From Ceratobasidium sp. AG-K (taxonomy: Eukaryota > Basidiomycota > Agaricomycetes > Cantharellales > Ceratobasidiaceae): a stretch of DNA of 64,000 nt. Below are positions 53,175 through 64,000 of this stretch, piece after piece (position 1 is the stretch's first letter; the number at the start of each line of letters is the position of its first letter). Made by a program: the position numbers and the translations under genes. The stretch is taken from the NCBI GenBank assembly GCA_037039685.1, contig JAWNGF010000009.1:2294001-2358000 (forward strand). Direction: 5' to 3'. Under the pieces are notes generated by a model. That model was not told where the DNA came from. It saw only the letters and a program-made list of their open reading frames with translations, and ran no database searches.

Positions 53175-54440
53175 ATGCAATTTTTTTTACCTCTAGATAT
53201 TGCTTCGGAGATTATCCGATTCTCTGTTTGGATGCCCATCGTCTGCGCTAGGACTGGCCGAATTGAATTAACCAAGCAAAGGTTCCACAAGGGCATCTCT
53301 GAGGCTTGTACGGCCTACCATGAAATATATATGTCGGAATGGTTGCGCCATATGACTCTCCACGATGCGACGGATTGGAAAACTGCTGTGCAGTACGGTT
53401 TTGCAGACAGCGTTAGGTAAGAAAGGGTTTATATAGCTACCGTCTAGATCTCAACTCTAGACCTTCGCTCAGGACTCTTGTACTGAAAGAGAGTGCCTTG
53501 CTAAGCCATAGTCTAGTAAAGGCTCACCTCAACCTTTCTAAATTCGGGTTGATACATACCCTTATACTCAATTGCCACAACGACGTCGGATGTAACAAAT
53601 CCTCTGGGACCCAGGGCCAATGGTCCTATAGGAGGATTCTTCCTAATTTTCCTCAACACTTGAAGTCGCTAGTCGTACTTGATGCACACGGCCCAGATCT
53701 ACAAGTCATCCAGCGCGCTATCGAGCAATGCAGTGGGCTTGAGCACCTTTCTCTTGGACGCTGTACCAAATTCAATCGACCGAATAGCTGTGATTTCTGG
53801 AAGCAGTTTCCTGACGATCATGATTCATATTTTTCTGTAAAGGGAACCAATGGATATGCAGTAAGTCCGCCTCGGTGTCTGTATAAAAGCCAGAATCTTA
53901 TCCAATTCGCAGGACGCCTTAGGCAACGAACTCCGTGCTCTGACCAAGCTCGAGTCTCTATATGTTAACGTTTATTTGACGGACACTAAGTATTTGAGCC
54001 ACCCGTCTCGCGGCGGCGCTATGGAAGATAGCCCAACACCGCCTCCACATGACAACTCTGCGCTTACGGACCTCACCACTCCCATTTCTCCCACAACTAC
54101 CGAAGCACTCGGAGCTATAGAACTTGATGCTGGCGAGAATGAAGAGCGTCCAGGCGCTTCCAGTGTCCCAGAGAACGAACAATCGCAACTTGATAGCACA
54201 GAATCTCAGGATAAAAAGGCTACGAAAGAGGCGGAGAAAGAGGCTGCTGAAATCCTGTTTGGGTGTCACCCAAATCTCAGGACCGCTGGCTTTATTTCAT
54301 TTTGGTCTCAAGGTCATCTTGGCTGGTCGTTACAGGAACGCGAAGCGCGGGAGTACGTATATACTTCAGCTCATAAAGCACCCGATCCAGGCGAAGAGTC
54401 GCCCGGACACAACCCTTCCGAGGCAAGTAAGCGAGGATGA
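53175..54440 (+). CDS. F-box/LRR-like family protein
   Basis: Three exons: 53175-53416, 53473-53860 and 53913-54440 (1158 nt, 385 aa). The N-terminus (FLPLDIASEIIRFSVW) is F-box-like: LP followed by a helical stretch, but weak. The second exon has leucine-rich segments (LKSLVVLDAHGPDLQVIQRA, LEHLSLGRCTKF). The third has an acidic, disordered insert and ends in SEASKRG. It is paralogous to the gene at 59300-60865 (shared LTLARCT/LSLGRCT, DSYFS, ALGNEL/ALGKEL and YLTD blocks, same intron after YA). A role as a ubiquitin-ligase adaptor is possible but not shown. Confidence 0.75.
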
Positions 54441-55435
54441 TTTGTGGGGGCGTGGACTCGGAATTGTGATCCTTGGGGCGGGTAAATTTGCAGTTCTTGG
54501 TCGCGTCGCTACTAAACCATCCGGTCAAGTTATCCGTGTCTGGATTCTGATGATTGCATGTAGGTCCCACGATGGTGTACGAATGTCCTAGCCCCTAGTA
54601 TACTAATACATGCCACAAAGTTTGCTGAATCAGTATATCCCGGAGTGATTATCGGGGTGAATGCGCGTCAAAGTGAGCACTGTTTACCAGTTTCACCACG
54701 AAATAGCACGCAAATCAGATCAGAGTCTACGAATGTCCCAGTTTCCATTCCAATTAGCGGGTAAGCTTGACCACGAATCTCTGGAGATTAGGAACTCTCT
54801 TCATCCACTGCGGAATTCTCTGGGGACTTTGGGAGCTTAAAACAAGCCTTCTCCCCGGCCTTCAGAGGCCGCCAGAGCCCTCGGGAGAACTGTGGATATT
54901 CTCCGTAAAATACGAATATTCATACGGAGAAAGTCTCTGTGCCGTTGACGAAATATAGTAGTAAACCTCTTATATTGGTCAACGCTCAGCGGTATTCCAA
55001 AATATGTAATCAGCTAGTTACGTAGCACGAGTTCCAACAAGCTTCTTATCAGGCGTGGACGTCAAGCAGACGCCACTGTAAGTACAGTAGTTGAGATCAT
55101 CTAACTTGAAAGTTGGGTGGAAGAACGAAGGAGATGTCACGTGAGCTGGTTGCCACACGTAACCCAGATAAAGTCATTACACTTTTCGTTTAACCACTTC
55201 CGCCAATTACAATCCATCATCCGGGCGAAATAATAGAGGCTATTGTAACGGATTAAATACTTTCTGTAAGTGACCTTTTCAAGGATCCGTTCGACACGGC
55301 TAATGCACTTATCACCAGCCAACGAGCGCCTTACGCATCTGTTAGGCTATAATATCGCTTGTATTGGTGCTTCTAGTGGTATGTCAACTGATAGTAGGGA
55401 CTCATAATGAAAGCTGATTCACTCTCCCTAAAGTA
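54441..55435. other. Intergenic, no gene recognised
   Basis: One kilobase with only short ORFs, leading to the SWA2-like start. Confidence 0.5.
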
Positions 55436-58372
55436 ATGTCAGACTTCGCCGACTTATGGAATAGCGTTACCCCAAACTCTAACGCAACAAAGAAACCAGC
55501 TGGCAAAGAAACACTCGCTAGTCAGCTTAATGCTTCGAGGAACAATGGCCTTGGAACAACGTCTCAACCGATCTCACGTGTACCTACTCCGTCGTATTTT
55601 TCTAGCCAGGGCATATCTCCCCAATTAAGTGGTCAAGCTCAACGCACTGGCCCTCGTCCTGGTTCAACTGGGCCAGCAGCTAAATCGGGAGCGAGCTCCA
55701 ACCCTGGAGATGCCTTTGGAGATCTTTTGTCTCTATCTGGCTCGTCTCAGTCGAAAAACATGACGATTGCTGAGCGTCAAGCGTTGGCGAGTAAAGAACA
55801 GGCTAAGGCGGAGGAGCAGAAGAGGAAGGAACGCGAGGCGCATGGAGCATTCTGGGACCAACTAGAGTTCTCCAGCTCTACCGGAAGTACACCTAGAACC
55901 AATCAAAATGCCACCGGGCTGCTTGCCGTGTCTCCTCCGCCCTTCGTCCCACGAATCGAGACTACGCTCACGCCTTCCCGGGCCGTGCCCTTGCCATCAT
56001 CCAAGCCCAACACTAGCGCCGTCGCCCCCGCCTCCCACACTGATGTATGGGACTTGGATTCGTTTCTTGCCCCTAATAAACCAACTTCGCGGGCTCCGAC
56101 GCCATCTTCCGCCACCTCCCCAGGACCCAAACGTGAACAAACGAACGCGAGTTTATTCGATCTCCTAGATTCCTCTCCGTCCGGCAATCAGTTGGCGCCT
56201 GATACATCTCCAAAGGACACACCTGCGCGCACAGGAACCCCCGGTGACTTTGATTGGGGCAATAGGGAAGACGATGAAGACGATTTGCTTGGTGATTTAG
56301 GTAAACCCGTGTCCCAACGCCCATCCAAACCCCCTGTATGTGCATCACAACTTGCGCAAGGACGTGTGTCGCTAAACTTAAGCATAGACACCTACACCTC
56401 CAAATGACCTTTCCGCCAGCGGGTCTCGCGAACCAATCCGCATGACACGACAAGGGTCTCCTCCGCCTCATATCATCGGTCAAATCGTCGAGATGGGATT
56501 TTCTGTCAAGGAAGCCAAACGTGCCCTGGCAAATACTGCCACAGGGACCGACGTACAAGCTGCTCTCGACTCGTTGCTCGCCGGAGGGACTACTTCTGGG
56601 ACAGCAGACCACGAGATTAGCGCCAATGATCTAGAGCGATTCCGGGAGGAAGATGAAGCTGCTCGATGGGAACACGAAGAAGCCGAGCGACGAAGGCGGC
56701 GGCGGGCTGGACCGTCCCGCAGTCCTGCTCCCGAGCCCGCAGGCGACGACACAGCGCGGCAGTTGCAAGAAAAGGCGGACCAACTATTGGCTCAGGCATC
56801 GGTATTCGGTACTAGCGTGTTCAATCGAGCGAACGCGCTATGGAGGGAGGGAAAGGACAAGGCAATGAAAGCTTATGAAGAACGTACTGCTGGATCTACT
56901 AGTGCAAACTCGGGGCGCTCTAGGGATACTGGCCGACCAGCATGGATGCAGGATGAACCATCGCCTCCAACGGAACGGCGAAACATCGACATGCCAGAGC
57001 ACTCGGGATTCCGCGATGATGACGATTCAGCTTTACCTCCGCATGCTGCCCCGCGCCCCAGTCGACCGGCTGCCCCACGCCAGCCATCTCAGCCAACCAT
57101 AGTGACTACAGCTCCTGTACGACCTGCGGACAAGATCGCATCGCTCTTCTCTGACACTCCAGCTTACGTTTCTCCGGCGCGCCGAAAAGCTCCTTCCCAA
57201 AGCTCGACTCCGGTTCAGCCATCTCCCGCAGTCGAGCGCATAGCACCAGCGCCCGTTGTCCTTCGGACGCGCCCCAATCCACCAGTTTCAGCCGATACCC
57301 TTTCTGCCGTGCAATCACATCGGATGAAAGGCACAGAGGCTTTCAAACTCGGACAATACGGCGCCGCAGCAGATTCGTACACCACCGCTCTTCAGCTACT
57401 CCCCGAAGGCCACCTGTTCCGAATTCCTCTATTAAATAACAGGGCGGCTGCGCGCTCAAAGACGGGCGATGCATCAGGTGCTATTGATGACTGTACTCTG
57501 GTACTTGATGTGATCGGGGATGACTTTGATCCAGCAAAGGAAACCCCGATTCCGGACGTTGATCTTAGTGGGGCACTGGTCAAGGCGCTCCGCCGACGAG
57601 CCGAAACCCTTGAAAGTACAGAGAAGTGGAAGCGCGCCCGAGAGGATTGGGAGCGACTGGCGAAGGCGGGGGGAGCCTGGGCTGGCGGTAAAACTAGTTC
57701 TGAAGGAGTGCAGGGCGTTGGACGCTGTAAACGTATGGAGGAAGGGGGCGATTCATCTGTCCCAAAACCTCGAGCTCCTGTTGCTTCGACGAAACCTAAG
57801 CCGAAACCAAGGCCTGTGCCATCCAAGGCAACAACGTCCAAACCTAATTCCGCCGTCCATCGACTAAAAACTGCGAACGCAGCCGCTGAGGCAGAAGGCG
57901 ATCAAAAACACGCGCTGAAGGACACCGTTGATGCGCGGATCATGGCGTGGAAAGGAGGCATGTTTGAGTCATTACTCCGTATGGGTGGCGGTACTGAATC
58001 TTGTGGCAGGGAAAGAAAACAACATTCGGGCGCTAATTGCCTCATTGGATACCGTTTTGTGGCCAGAGCTAGGATGGGTCAAAGTCGGGTGGGTTTGGTT
58101 GTGAGATTCAATCCTAGATTCTAAATAACCTCGTAACTTACCTGTAGCATGCACGAGTTGGTTATGCCTAATCAAGTCAAGGTTAAGTACGTGAGAGCGA
58201 TCGCCAAAGTTCATCCCGACAAGGTGCGAAATCGCGTCATCTACAATGTATTTTGACATTTCTGACGGTGGCCCAATAGTTGAATGCCAGCTCTACGACC
58301 GTCGAGCAGAGAATGATCGCAAATAGTGTGTTCGGGGCACTAAATGAAGCTTGGAACGCTTTTGATCAGTAG
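55436..58372 (+). CDS. SWA2: Auxilin/SWA2-like clathrin-uncoating J-protein (UBA-TPR-J)
   Basis: This is a cochaperone that recruits Hsp70 to strip clathrin coats. Five exons: 55436-56335, 56388-57957, 58010-58088, 58148-58223 and 58280-58372 (2718 nt, 905 aa). The N-terminal disordered part carries clathrin-box-like LFDLLD (~240) and an acidic FDWGNREDDEDD. A UBA domain follows (IVEMGFSVKEAKRAL, ~325-360), then a coiled region, TPR-like repeats (~610-740; AFKLGQYGAAADSYTTAL, NNRAAARSKTG) and a C-terminal J domain. The J domain has HPD at ~871 (AKVHPDK, then NEAWNAF). The UBA-TPR-J order is that of yeast Swa2. The second intron has a GC donor (GGCATGT). Confidence 0.95.
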
Positions 58373-59299
58373 CCTTTCATGAAGTACACAGGGGCAGGGA
58401 TTGGATACGGACATCCAATGCCCGGCTATGTCCTGATTTCCAGTGTGCATGAATAACTAGAAGATTTTCCATAATGTTTAACCGACATACTTTGATTACC
58501 ACACTCTCCCCTCTGCCCCCGGAAATTAACGTGGTGCTGAGCCGCGAATGAAGCCGTCCCGGCGGCGTCATAAGGAAACGCAAACCCCATGCTTGCCCTC
58601 TCTGCTAACGGAGTCTCCAAATCTACTATGACAAACTAGGGATATAATAAAACTTACCTAGCGACATATTAAAGGGAGAGAAAGGGGTACAAATTTTGCG
58701 TCAGACTTGGAACGAGGAGCACAACCCTTTTCGCTGTGCGTGAGCAAGGTAGCGAGGCAAAGGAAGTATGTCGGATGAAAGATCCAGCCATCACAGAAAA
58801 TCATCCTCACTATTGGCTTCTCGCGCGCATACACCATAAATCGGACGTGCGACCTTGACTATCTGCAACAGCATATTAGGGATCCAGTGCGATTACCCGG
58901 AGGCCTCCTCCCCCCATTTCCATCAAATACCCTGGCTGTAATTAGTACAGCTAGAATAGTACACACCAGTTGTTGGGCCTCAAAGAAATTCGAAGCCCCT
59001 TCATGTTGCGATCAACAAGCCCACTCCCTTGCTGAAAACGATGAAAGCACTCATGGCTATCTGTGATTGTGTTGAGGATCATTAAATACACAACACAGCA
59101 CCGGTACTTACTTCAATTGGTTTCCCTTCAATCGACCGGAGACAGCAGTACACAGATCCATACATGACAAATCAAGAATGAATCACATCCTCACTTATTT
59201 CATTTCAAAGCGGTTGCAGCACCTGATTGGCGAAAGTAGTGGCCACTCTATTACCCAGTTATGAGAAATTCACATCACTGAATAATAGAGGACCACTTG
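58373..59299. other. Convergent intergenic region
   Basis: Lies between the SWA2-like gene and the minus-strand F-box/LRR-like gene. No supported ORF. Confidence 0.5.
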
Positions 59300-60865
59300 C
59301 TATTCTGGCAAAGCACTTGCCAGTACTGAACCTTGATATTGACCTTTCCCGTCCCGCGTGATTTGATGGGTGCTCCATCCCGTTCGTCCGATAGAACGAA
59401 ATGAGGCCCAGGAAACGCAGGAAAGTGTTGGAATCGCTTTAGCTAAAATCATGGTGGCTTCCCGCTCTGACTGAAGCGTTTCGGTCTCATAGCGATCCGA
59501 GCAATCCTTGCATGGGTACTTCCACACCGCAAGACCTGCGTCCGTTGACCCCCCCTTGGCGTGCTCCGTTAGGTGCGTGTCGATAGCAGCGTGATCTGTG
59601 AGATAGATACCGAGCTTGATCTCCGCTAGATGTGCTATCTGCTTAAGCTCCTTTCCAAGTGCAGCCTATGTATGGGGAGGGGAGACCATTAGTGATTTTA
59701 AAAGCGAAATTTTAGTCAGTTGAGACTGACAGCATACGAAGTGATACCCTGGTTACTAAAATACGAGTCGCTTTCTGTTCGCGGCAGGCGGTCCCAGAAT
59801 TCACATTGAGCGCATGTGAAGATTGTACATCGTGCCAGAGTAAGTGACCTCAGTACAGGGCACTCAACCGCTACTTTCTGAATGATATAGACATCCGGGG
59901 TATGAGTATTGTAAACTTTCAGCTTTTGTAACGTGTGCGGGAGCTTCACGCCAAGTCTACGGTAAGACATGCGTGGCTGAGGGATGATGTGCTGCTGAGG
60001 CTCATTATTATTTTCTTCATGATCCCCATGTTCCAGTAAACCAAGCTGCGCGTGAGCTTCGTCAGTGCCAGCCAGCCCCAGTTCGTTATCAAGAGTGCTT
60101 AGATGTTGCACCATTGGCTCTCCAAAGTTGATATCCTGGTGGGAGTCAAGGACAAGCTCCTCCAAAAGTCTGAAACTCTGTAACGAGTTCCTAGGAGCTC
60201 GGTATACTTCGTAGGAATTGGTGCAAACTACACGCCTACAACTCGTTATTGTGCCAGACGTCGTATCTCGACTTCTCCTTGCTCACCTAACAAATCGAAA
60301 CACATCAATGCCATTTCCTTTGCCCAGTGCTTCCAGTGTCTCCAGATCTCTACGCTCGAGCAGGTAGATAATGCAGCACCAGTGTTCAAGCACAATTCTC
60401 CGTAAAAACTTCGAAACGCTAGCCAGATTCCATAGAGGATTCATCTTCATCCCCCCAGATATATAGGTTCCTGCGTCCTCTCTTTGGCCCTCTGACGCCC
60501 ACGCGGCAAACTTTACAACGTCGTACCAAATTTCGAAGGGCAAACGTTGCGCCACCTCGTTGATACTGACAAAGATAGGATGGCGTTAATCTAGCTACCG
60601 TCACTAGTATACGTATCACGATTAGCACTTACACGGGTGTGCCACGGTACGACATATTGTTGCTATCTCGTGTTGTCAAATTCAAAATACCTGGATCACT
60701 AGCATTATTCTTGTCCGCACTATTGTTGTCGGTATCCAATAATTCCCAGGACTCGTCAAAGTGCCGCAATGTTTCGGTTGTTTGATCTGCCTGGAAATTT
60801 GGAGGAACTATCTTTTGCCAGAATCTTGCCAAGGACTTCACAGACCGTTTGAGTGTTTTCTGCAT
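59300..60865 (-). CDS. F-box/LRR-like family protein, inverted paralogue
   Basis: Four exons: 60865-60633, 60565-60287, 60235-59731 and 59665-59300 (1383 nt, 460 aa). It starts MQKTLKRSVKSLARFW. An F-box-like segment follows (LPFEIWYDVVKFAAWA...LASVSKFLRRIVLEHW, ~105-165), then leucine-rich segments ([41 protein letters not shown]) and a C-terminal domain with a Cys pair (CKDC). The third intron uses a GTCAGT donor and sits at the same place as an intron in the paralogue at 53175-54440. Substrate and partners unknown. Confidence 0.78.
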
Positions 60866-63106
60866 CGCGAAAACGTAATCTCAAGGCGGGTTGTAATTGC
60901 GGTTCCAAACCGCGCTTATGGTATATATTGTTGAAATGAAACCTCCTGCTTCTCACGAGCCAGCAGCAGCGTAACATACGATGTGCGATCCTCAGTTGAC
61001 GAAAGCGAGGCTCAAGTATGTAACAGGTGCGGGGGTGGTGGTGGTTAAAGATACCAGGTAAATCTGATCGCTCCTGGCGCTCTCTGCCATTTGAAATTTG
61101 AAAATGCCCATCCAACTACTCGAATGCGACTTTGCGGTCATCCCTCTTGACCTCGCCGACCGGATCACACCATACGGTCCTGGGATGTACACGTCCCTTG
61201 GATTCTGCTACCATCAGTTACGCCTATTTTTATTTTTTACGTCTATTAAGCTGAATGATGCTATAATATATCGTGGTCCTACTGTAAACAGCTTTTATGT
61301 AACGTCGATTCTCTTCCCACTTCATCGCATCCACACTACGCGAGAATCCTCGCGCTGTCTTTTAGAATATTAGTTTCCCAGTTACGTACAGCTCAATAGC
61401 CGCTCCTGTCATTCAAGCCTTGTTATTTGTATGTGAATGCGGCACACCAGTGGACTGGATCATAGACGGATGGCACATTGTCGGGTACACTACCTTGTTC
61501 CATGCCGCCTCTCTTAATCCGAATTCTGGAGTACTGGTTTTCCCACGTTTTGCGACTTATTCCAACTGGTGAAACAGGGCTGCTAATTATCCATTCCTTA
61601 CGGCTGCCAGGAATCGGAATCCGACTGGGGAGGGGAGCATCTCCCATAACGTGAGATGGGGCTTGGGTTTGATACCCAAGCCGTGCACAAGTGGGAGAGG
61701 GACTAATCTAAGTTTATGGAAAAAGCTGGGTAGCCTGCTTGGGAAATGGAGTCGTATCGAGCCATTTTTCGGGCCCGACCTAATGTTTGGGGAGTCTGAA
61801 TTTTAAGGCAGTTTCCGCGACTCCACGCACGTCTAACTTCAGCCTGAGAACGCATTGGCTGAGAAATTTCTGGATTCTAGTATAATTCTAGTCACTACAT
61901 GCACTACCGTGGCCAGTTCTCGATTTTGAGGCAGCTTCATTGGCCATTTTTTGGCCTGCATACGACTTCACAGCACTTTCCGACGTCAAGCGGTAGCTCT
62001 GGTGGTTGGCCGCTAGCGGATTGTGATAATGCTGGCAATTAGGATTATTGTAGCCACCAGGACTACGATGCCATCTAGCCCATTCCCTCGGAAGAGGAGT
62101 GAAAAGACCAGTTAGGTCGTTTTCAAAGCGAAGGGATTGGAAGTAGCGAGCCAGTCAGGAGAGGTCAGTTTAACCGGAGTTTGAGCGTATGGGTACTCAT
62201 GTGGTGTCTTCCAACAAGCGCGTGAGCAATCCCTGGCCCTCGACCTAATTTACTCTAGTCCCTGGCTGGCGATCATTTTGCTAATGTATTGGAGAGAGGC
62301 AGGCCGCTATTGTGCGTCGCCGTACAGCCCGATCAGGCAACATATGTAGCAGAATAGCCCTCCGATACTCCTTTGGGAATGATGGGCAATGGGTAGGCGG
62401 CTAGTGGATCCAGTTAGTATGATCAAGCGAGAGAGAGAGAAAATGAAAGCGTGCCAATAGTGGACCTGAGTGGAACTATGGGCTCAGCATAATAGACGTG
62501 GATGTGAGGTCTGTTTTGTAATATTTAGGGCGGTTAGTAAAAGTCTGGACCGGCGCTTGCTTTTTGATGGGTGCTTTTTTGCGCTCATAATCTGACCCCC
62601 CAAGCTCTCAAGCGTGTAAAGTGTTCTTTAATTAAGCATGTAATTTAGAAATAACGTTTTAATGATTACCTTGACAATGCTCATCGAATGGCACCAAGTG
62701 CAGAATCACATGCTGGCTGTAAGATTTCACTGTCGGTATCGGTATTTTAGCAATTATCTAGCATACATACAATTATTTGCGCTTAGAATCAGCTTAATGG
62801 ATCTATATAATGTTGTAGATTGGTTGAAACAGGGTACTGAAAGAGCTGGCCTTAGAATCCTAAACCTGCCTGGCCATGGAACGTGATATTCGTGGAAAAG
62901 GAGGTTAATTGCCCCAACCGTGGATCTTGCTCCAACCACTACCATTTAACTCTACTCTTTTTAAGAGATTACCTTATGGAAGCTGAGGGTTAATACTGCA
63001 AGCCTTTTGGGGTGAGGCCGCAATCTCATGAAAAACAAGCGCCAAACAAGTCATTTGCAAGTCGCGCTCAAGCTGGTTTCCGGACAATGAACAATTATCG
63101 TGATAA
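60866..63106. other. Intergenic, no gene recognised
   Basis: 2.2 kb with short ORFs only. A short GA dinucleotide run is at about 62,428-62,441. Confidence 0.45.
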
Positions 63107-63200
63107 ATGAGATATGTCTTAACATGGACCCAAATGGAATCATATGATATAATGTTATTGTTGGTATATGACCGAGAGGAGGATTCAGTAAAGTGGTTGT

Positions 63201-63412
63201 ATGGATCGCGTGAACGAATGCGCACAGACATGCGCGATTACTGTAGCGCTAGAAACAGAATGTGCCTGGACGAAATCAATACAAAATATTTACAGAGAAG
63301 ACAAAGAAGACCCCAACGAGAAGCTAGGTATAGGACACACACCCTCCAACTGCAGGTATACCCTGAGTCTCAGTGCAGTTGCTTGGCAGGATATGATGTG
63401 AAGCAGACTTGA
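63201..63412 (+). CDS. Cysteine-containing gene fragment, CFEM-like at best
   Basis: The stretch NECAQTCAITVALETECAW has a Cys pattern reminiscent of CFEM domains. A short CSCLAGYD in another frame follows at the end, with a possible third piece (GAVQGCLIQGS) near 63,560 after a splice-like AG. No signal peptide is visible and I could not build a continuous gene. It may be a decayed or partial small secreted protein gene. Confidence 0.2.
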
Positions 63413-64000
63413 TACATGACGTAGAAGGACTCCGATGTACTCAGCTCACTTACCGAACCACTCGTTGCAATTGTCATTCGTCGTTATTGAATCGTTACTT
63501 TAACGAGTACTTACTAACGAAATTCACTTCCATTTACAGAACTCTTTCGGCGCTGTTCAAGGTTGCTTGATCCAAGGATCCTTGTTTGATGTAAGTTCAC
63601 GGGTTATACGGTGCAGGACTTAGGGATCCTTCAGCGCCGCACTCTTCTCAAGTCGTTGGTAAAACTGATTGGATCCTGGCGCTCTGTAACGGATTCGGAG
63701 GTGTTACTGGGAGTGCTGGAGCGCCAGGAGCCAAATGGGCTTTTGCTGGTGGCTACTACATCCGTGTTCGCATTCTCGCTCCGTTCCAGGAATTATCTCG
63801 GGCACAGTAGCCATTCATCGTGGTTGTGTTTTTCTTCCTGATTGTGCCAATACTTAAGTCAGGCACTTCCGCCTCGGTCCCCAAGACGAGTTGGTGCACA
63901 CACATTGCGCAAACTCCCATCCATCCTCCCTGAAGTATATAATTCATGCACGCTGTTTCTAGTAGTTAGGGCCTTACCATATTTGACGGTTTCTATTTTT
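63413..64000. other. No gene recognised
   Basis: Contains an open stretch on the plus strand (63611-63841) without recognisable motifs; the window ends here. Confidence 0.4.

Noticed and set aside
61423..61647. Minus-strand ORF with GGMEQGSVPDNVPSVYDPVHW
   Set aside because: It looks protein-like over a short stretch but has no recognisable domain or splice partners; too little to call.
1..64000. tRNA, rRNA and CRISPR features
   Set aside because: I scanned for B-box-like GGTTCGA sequences, rRNA signatures and regularly spaced repeats. The GGTTCGA matches lie inside the C/D LTRs and do not fit a tRNA fold.

Overview
The window looks like a chromosomal segment of a filamentous basidiomycete, most likely an agaricomycete of the Rhizoctonia/Ceratobasidiaceae type. 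The evidence is many GT-AG introns of about 45-60 nt, a class V myosin-motor chitin synthase, an auxilin-like UBA-TPR-J protein, Zn2Cys6 regulators, F-box/LRR-like family genes, and dense Ty3/gypsy chromodomain retrotransposons. The species is inferred from gene families, not from a marker. Exon boundaries were worked out by hand from reading frames. Where a sum of exons is quoted, it was checked to be divisible by three.

Region 1 (1-20.6 kb) is a stack of nested LTR retrotransposons. A plus-strand gypsy element (B) is broken by two minus-strand insertions. These are element D (its 5' end only, 1-1852) and element A (2804-16975, perfect 5-bp target duplication AGTAG). Element A carries in its gag a further minus-strand element C (7893-14839, imperfect 5-bp duplication). 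C and D are one family; A and B are another. B itself sits in an integrase fragment of a further element (E), which is also hit by a truncated LTR (F). Removing A from B, or C from A, restores the reading frame across the junction. Both families carry a predicted primer-binding site complementary to the predicted 5' end of their own transcript (Tf1-like self-priming). Each also has extra conserved ORFs: two before gag in C/D, and one after pol in A/B.

Region 2 (20.6-23.1 kb) holds an Nrg1-like C2H2 zinc-finger gene broken by several frame changes, directly beside the transposon stack. Region 3 (25.9-30.4 kb) holds a tandem pair of Zn2Cys6 regulators; the upstream copy is clearly dead. Region 4 (32.0-37.4 kb) is compact: a TPR protein, a protein kinase, RPL10a (uL1) divergent from the kinase, and a small membrane-anchored protein.

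Region 5 (37.4-45.6 kb) is gene-poor. Its main content is a 4.3-kb structure of two ~0.88-kb inverted arms around a 2.5-kb spacer. Region 6 (45.9-60.9 kb) contains a 12-exon class V chitin synthase (1967 aa), an F-box/LRR-like gene, a SWA2/auxilin gene (905 aa), and an inverted paralogue of the F-box/LRR-like gene. The chitin synthase and the auxilin-like protein both belong to membrane trafficking and cell-wall growth, but nothing here shows co-regulation. The last 3 kb holds only weak coding signals.
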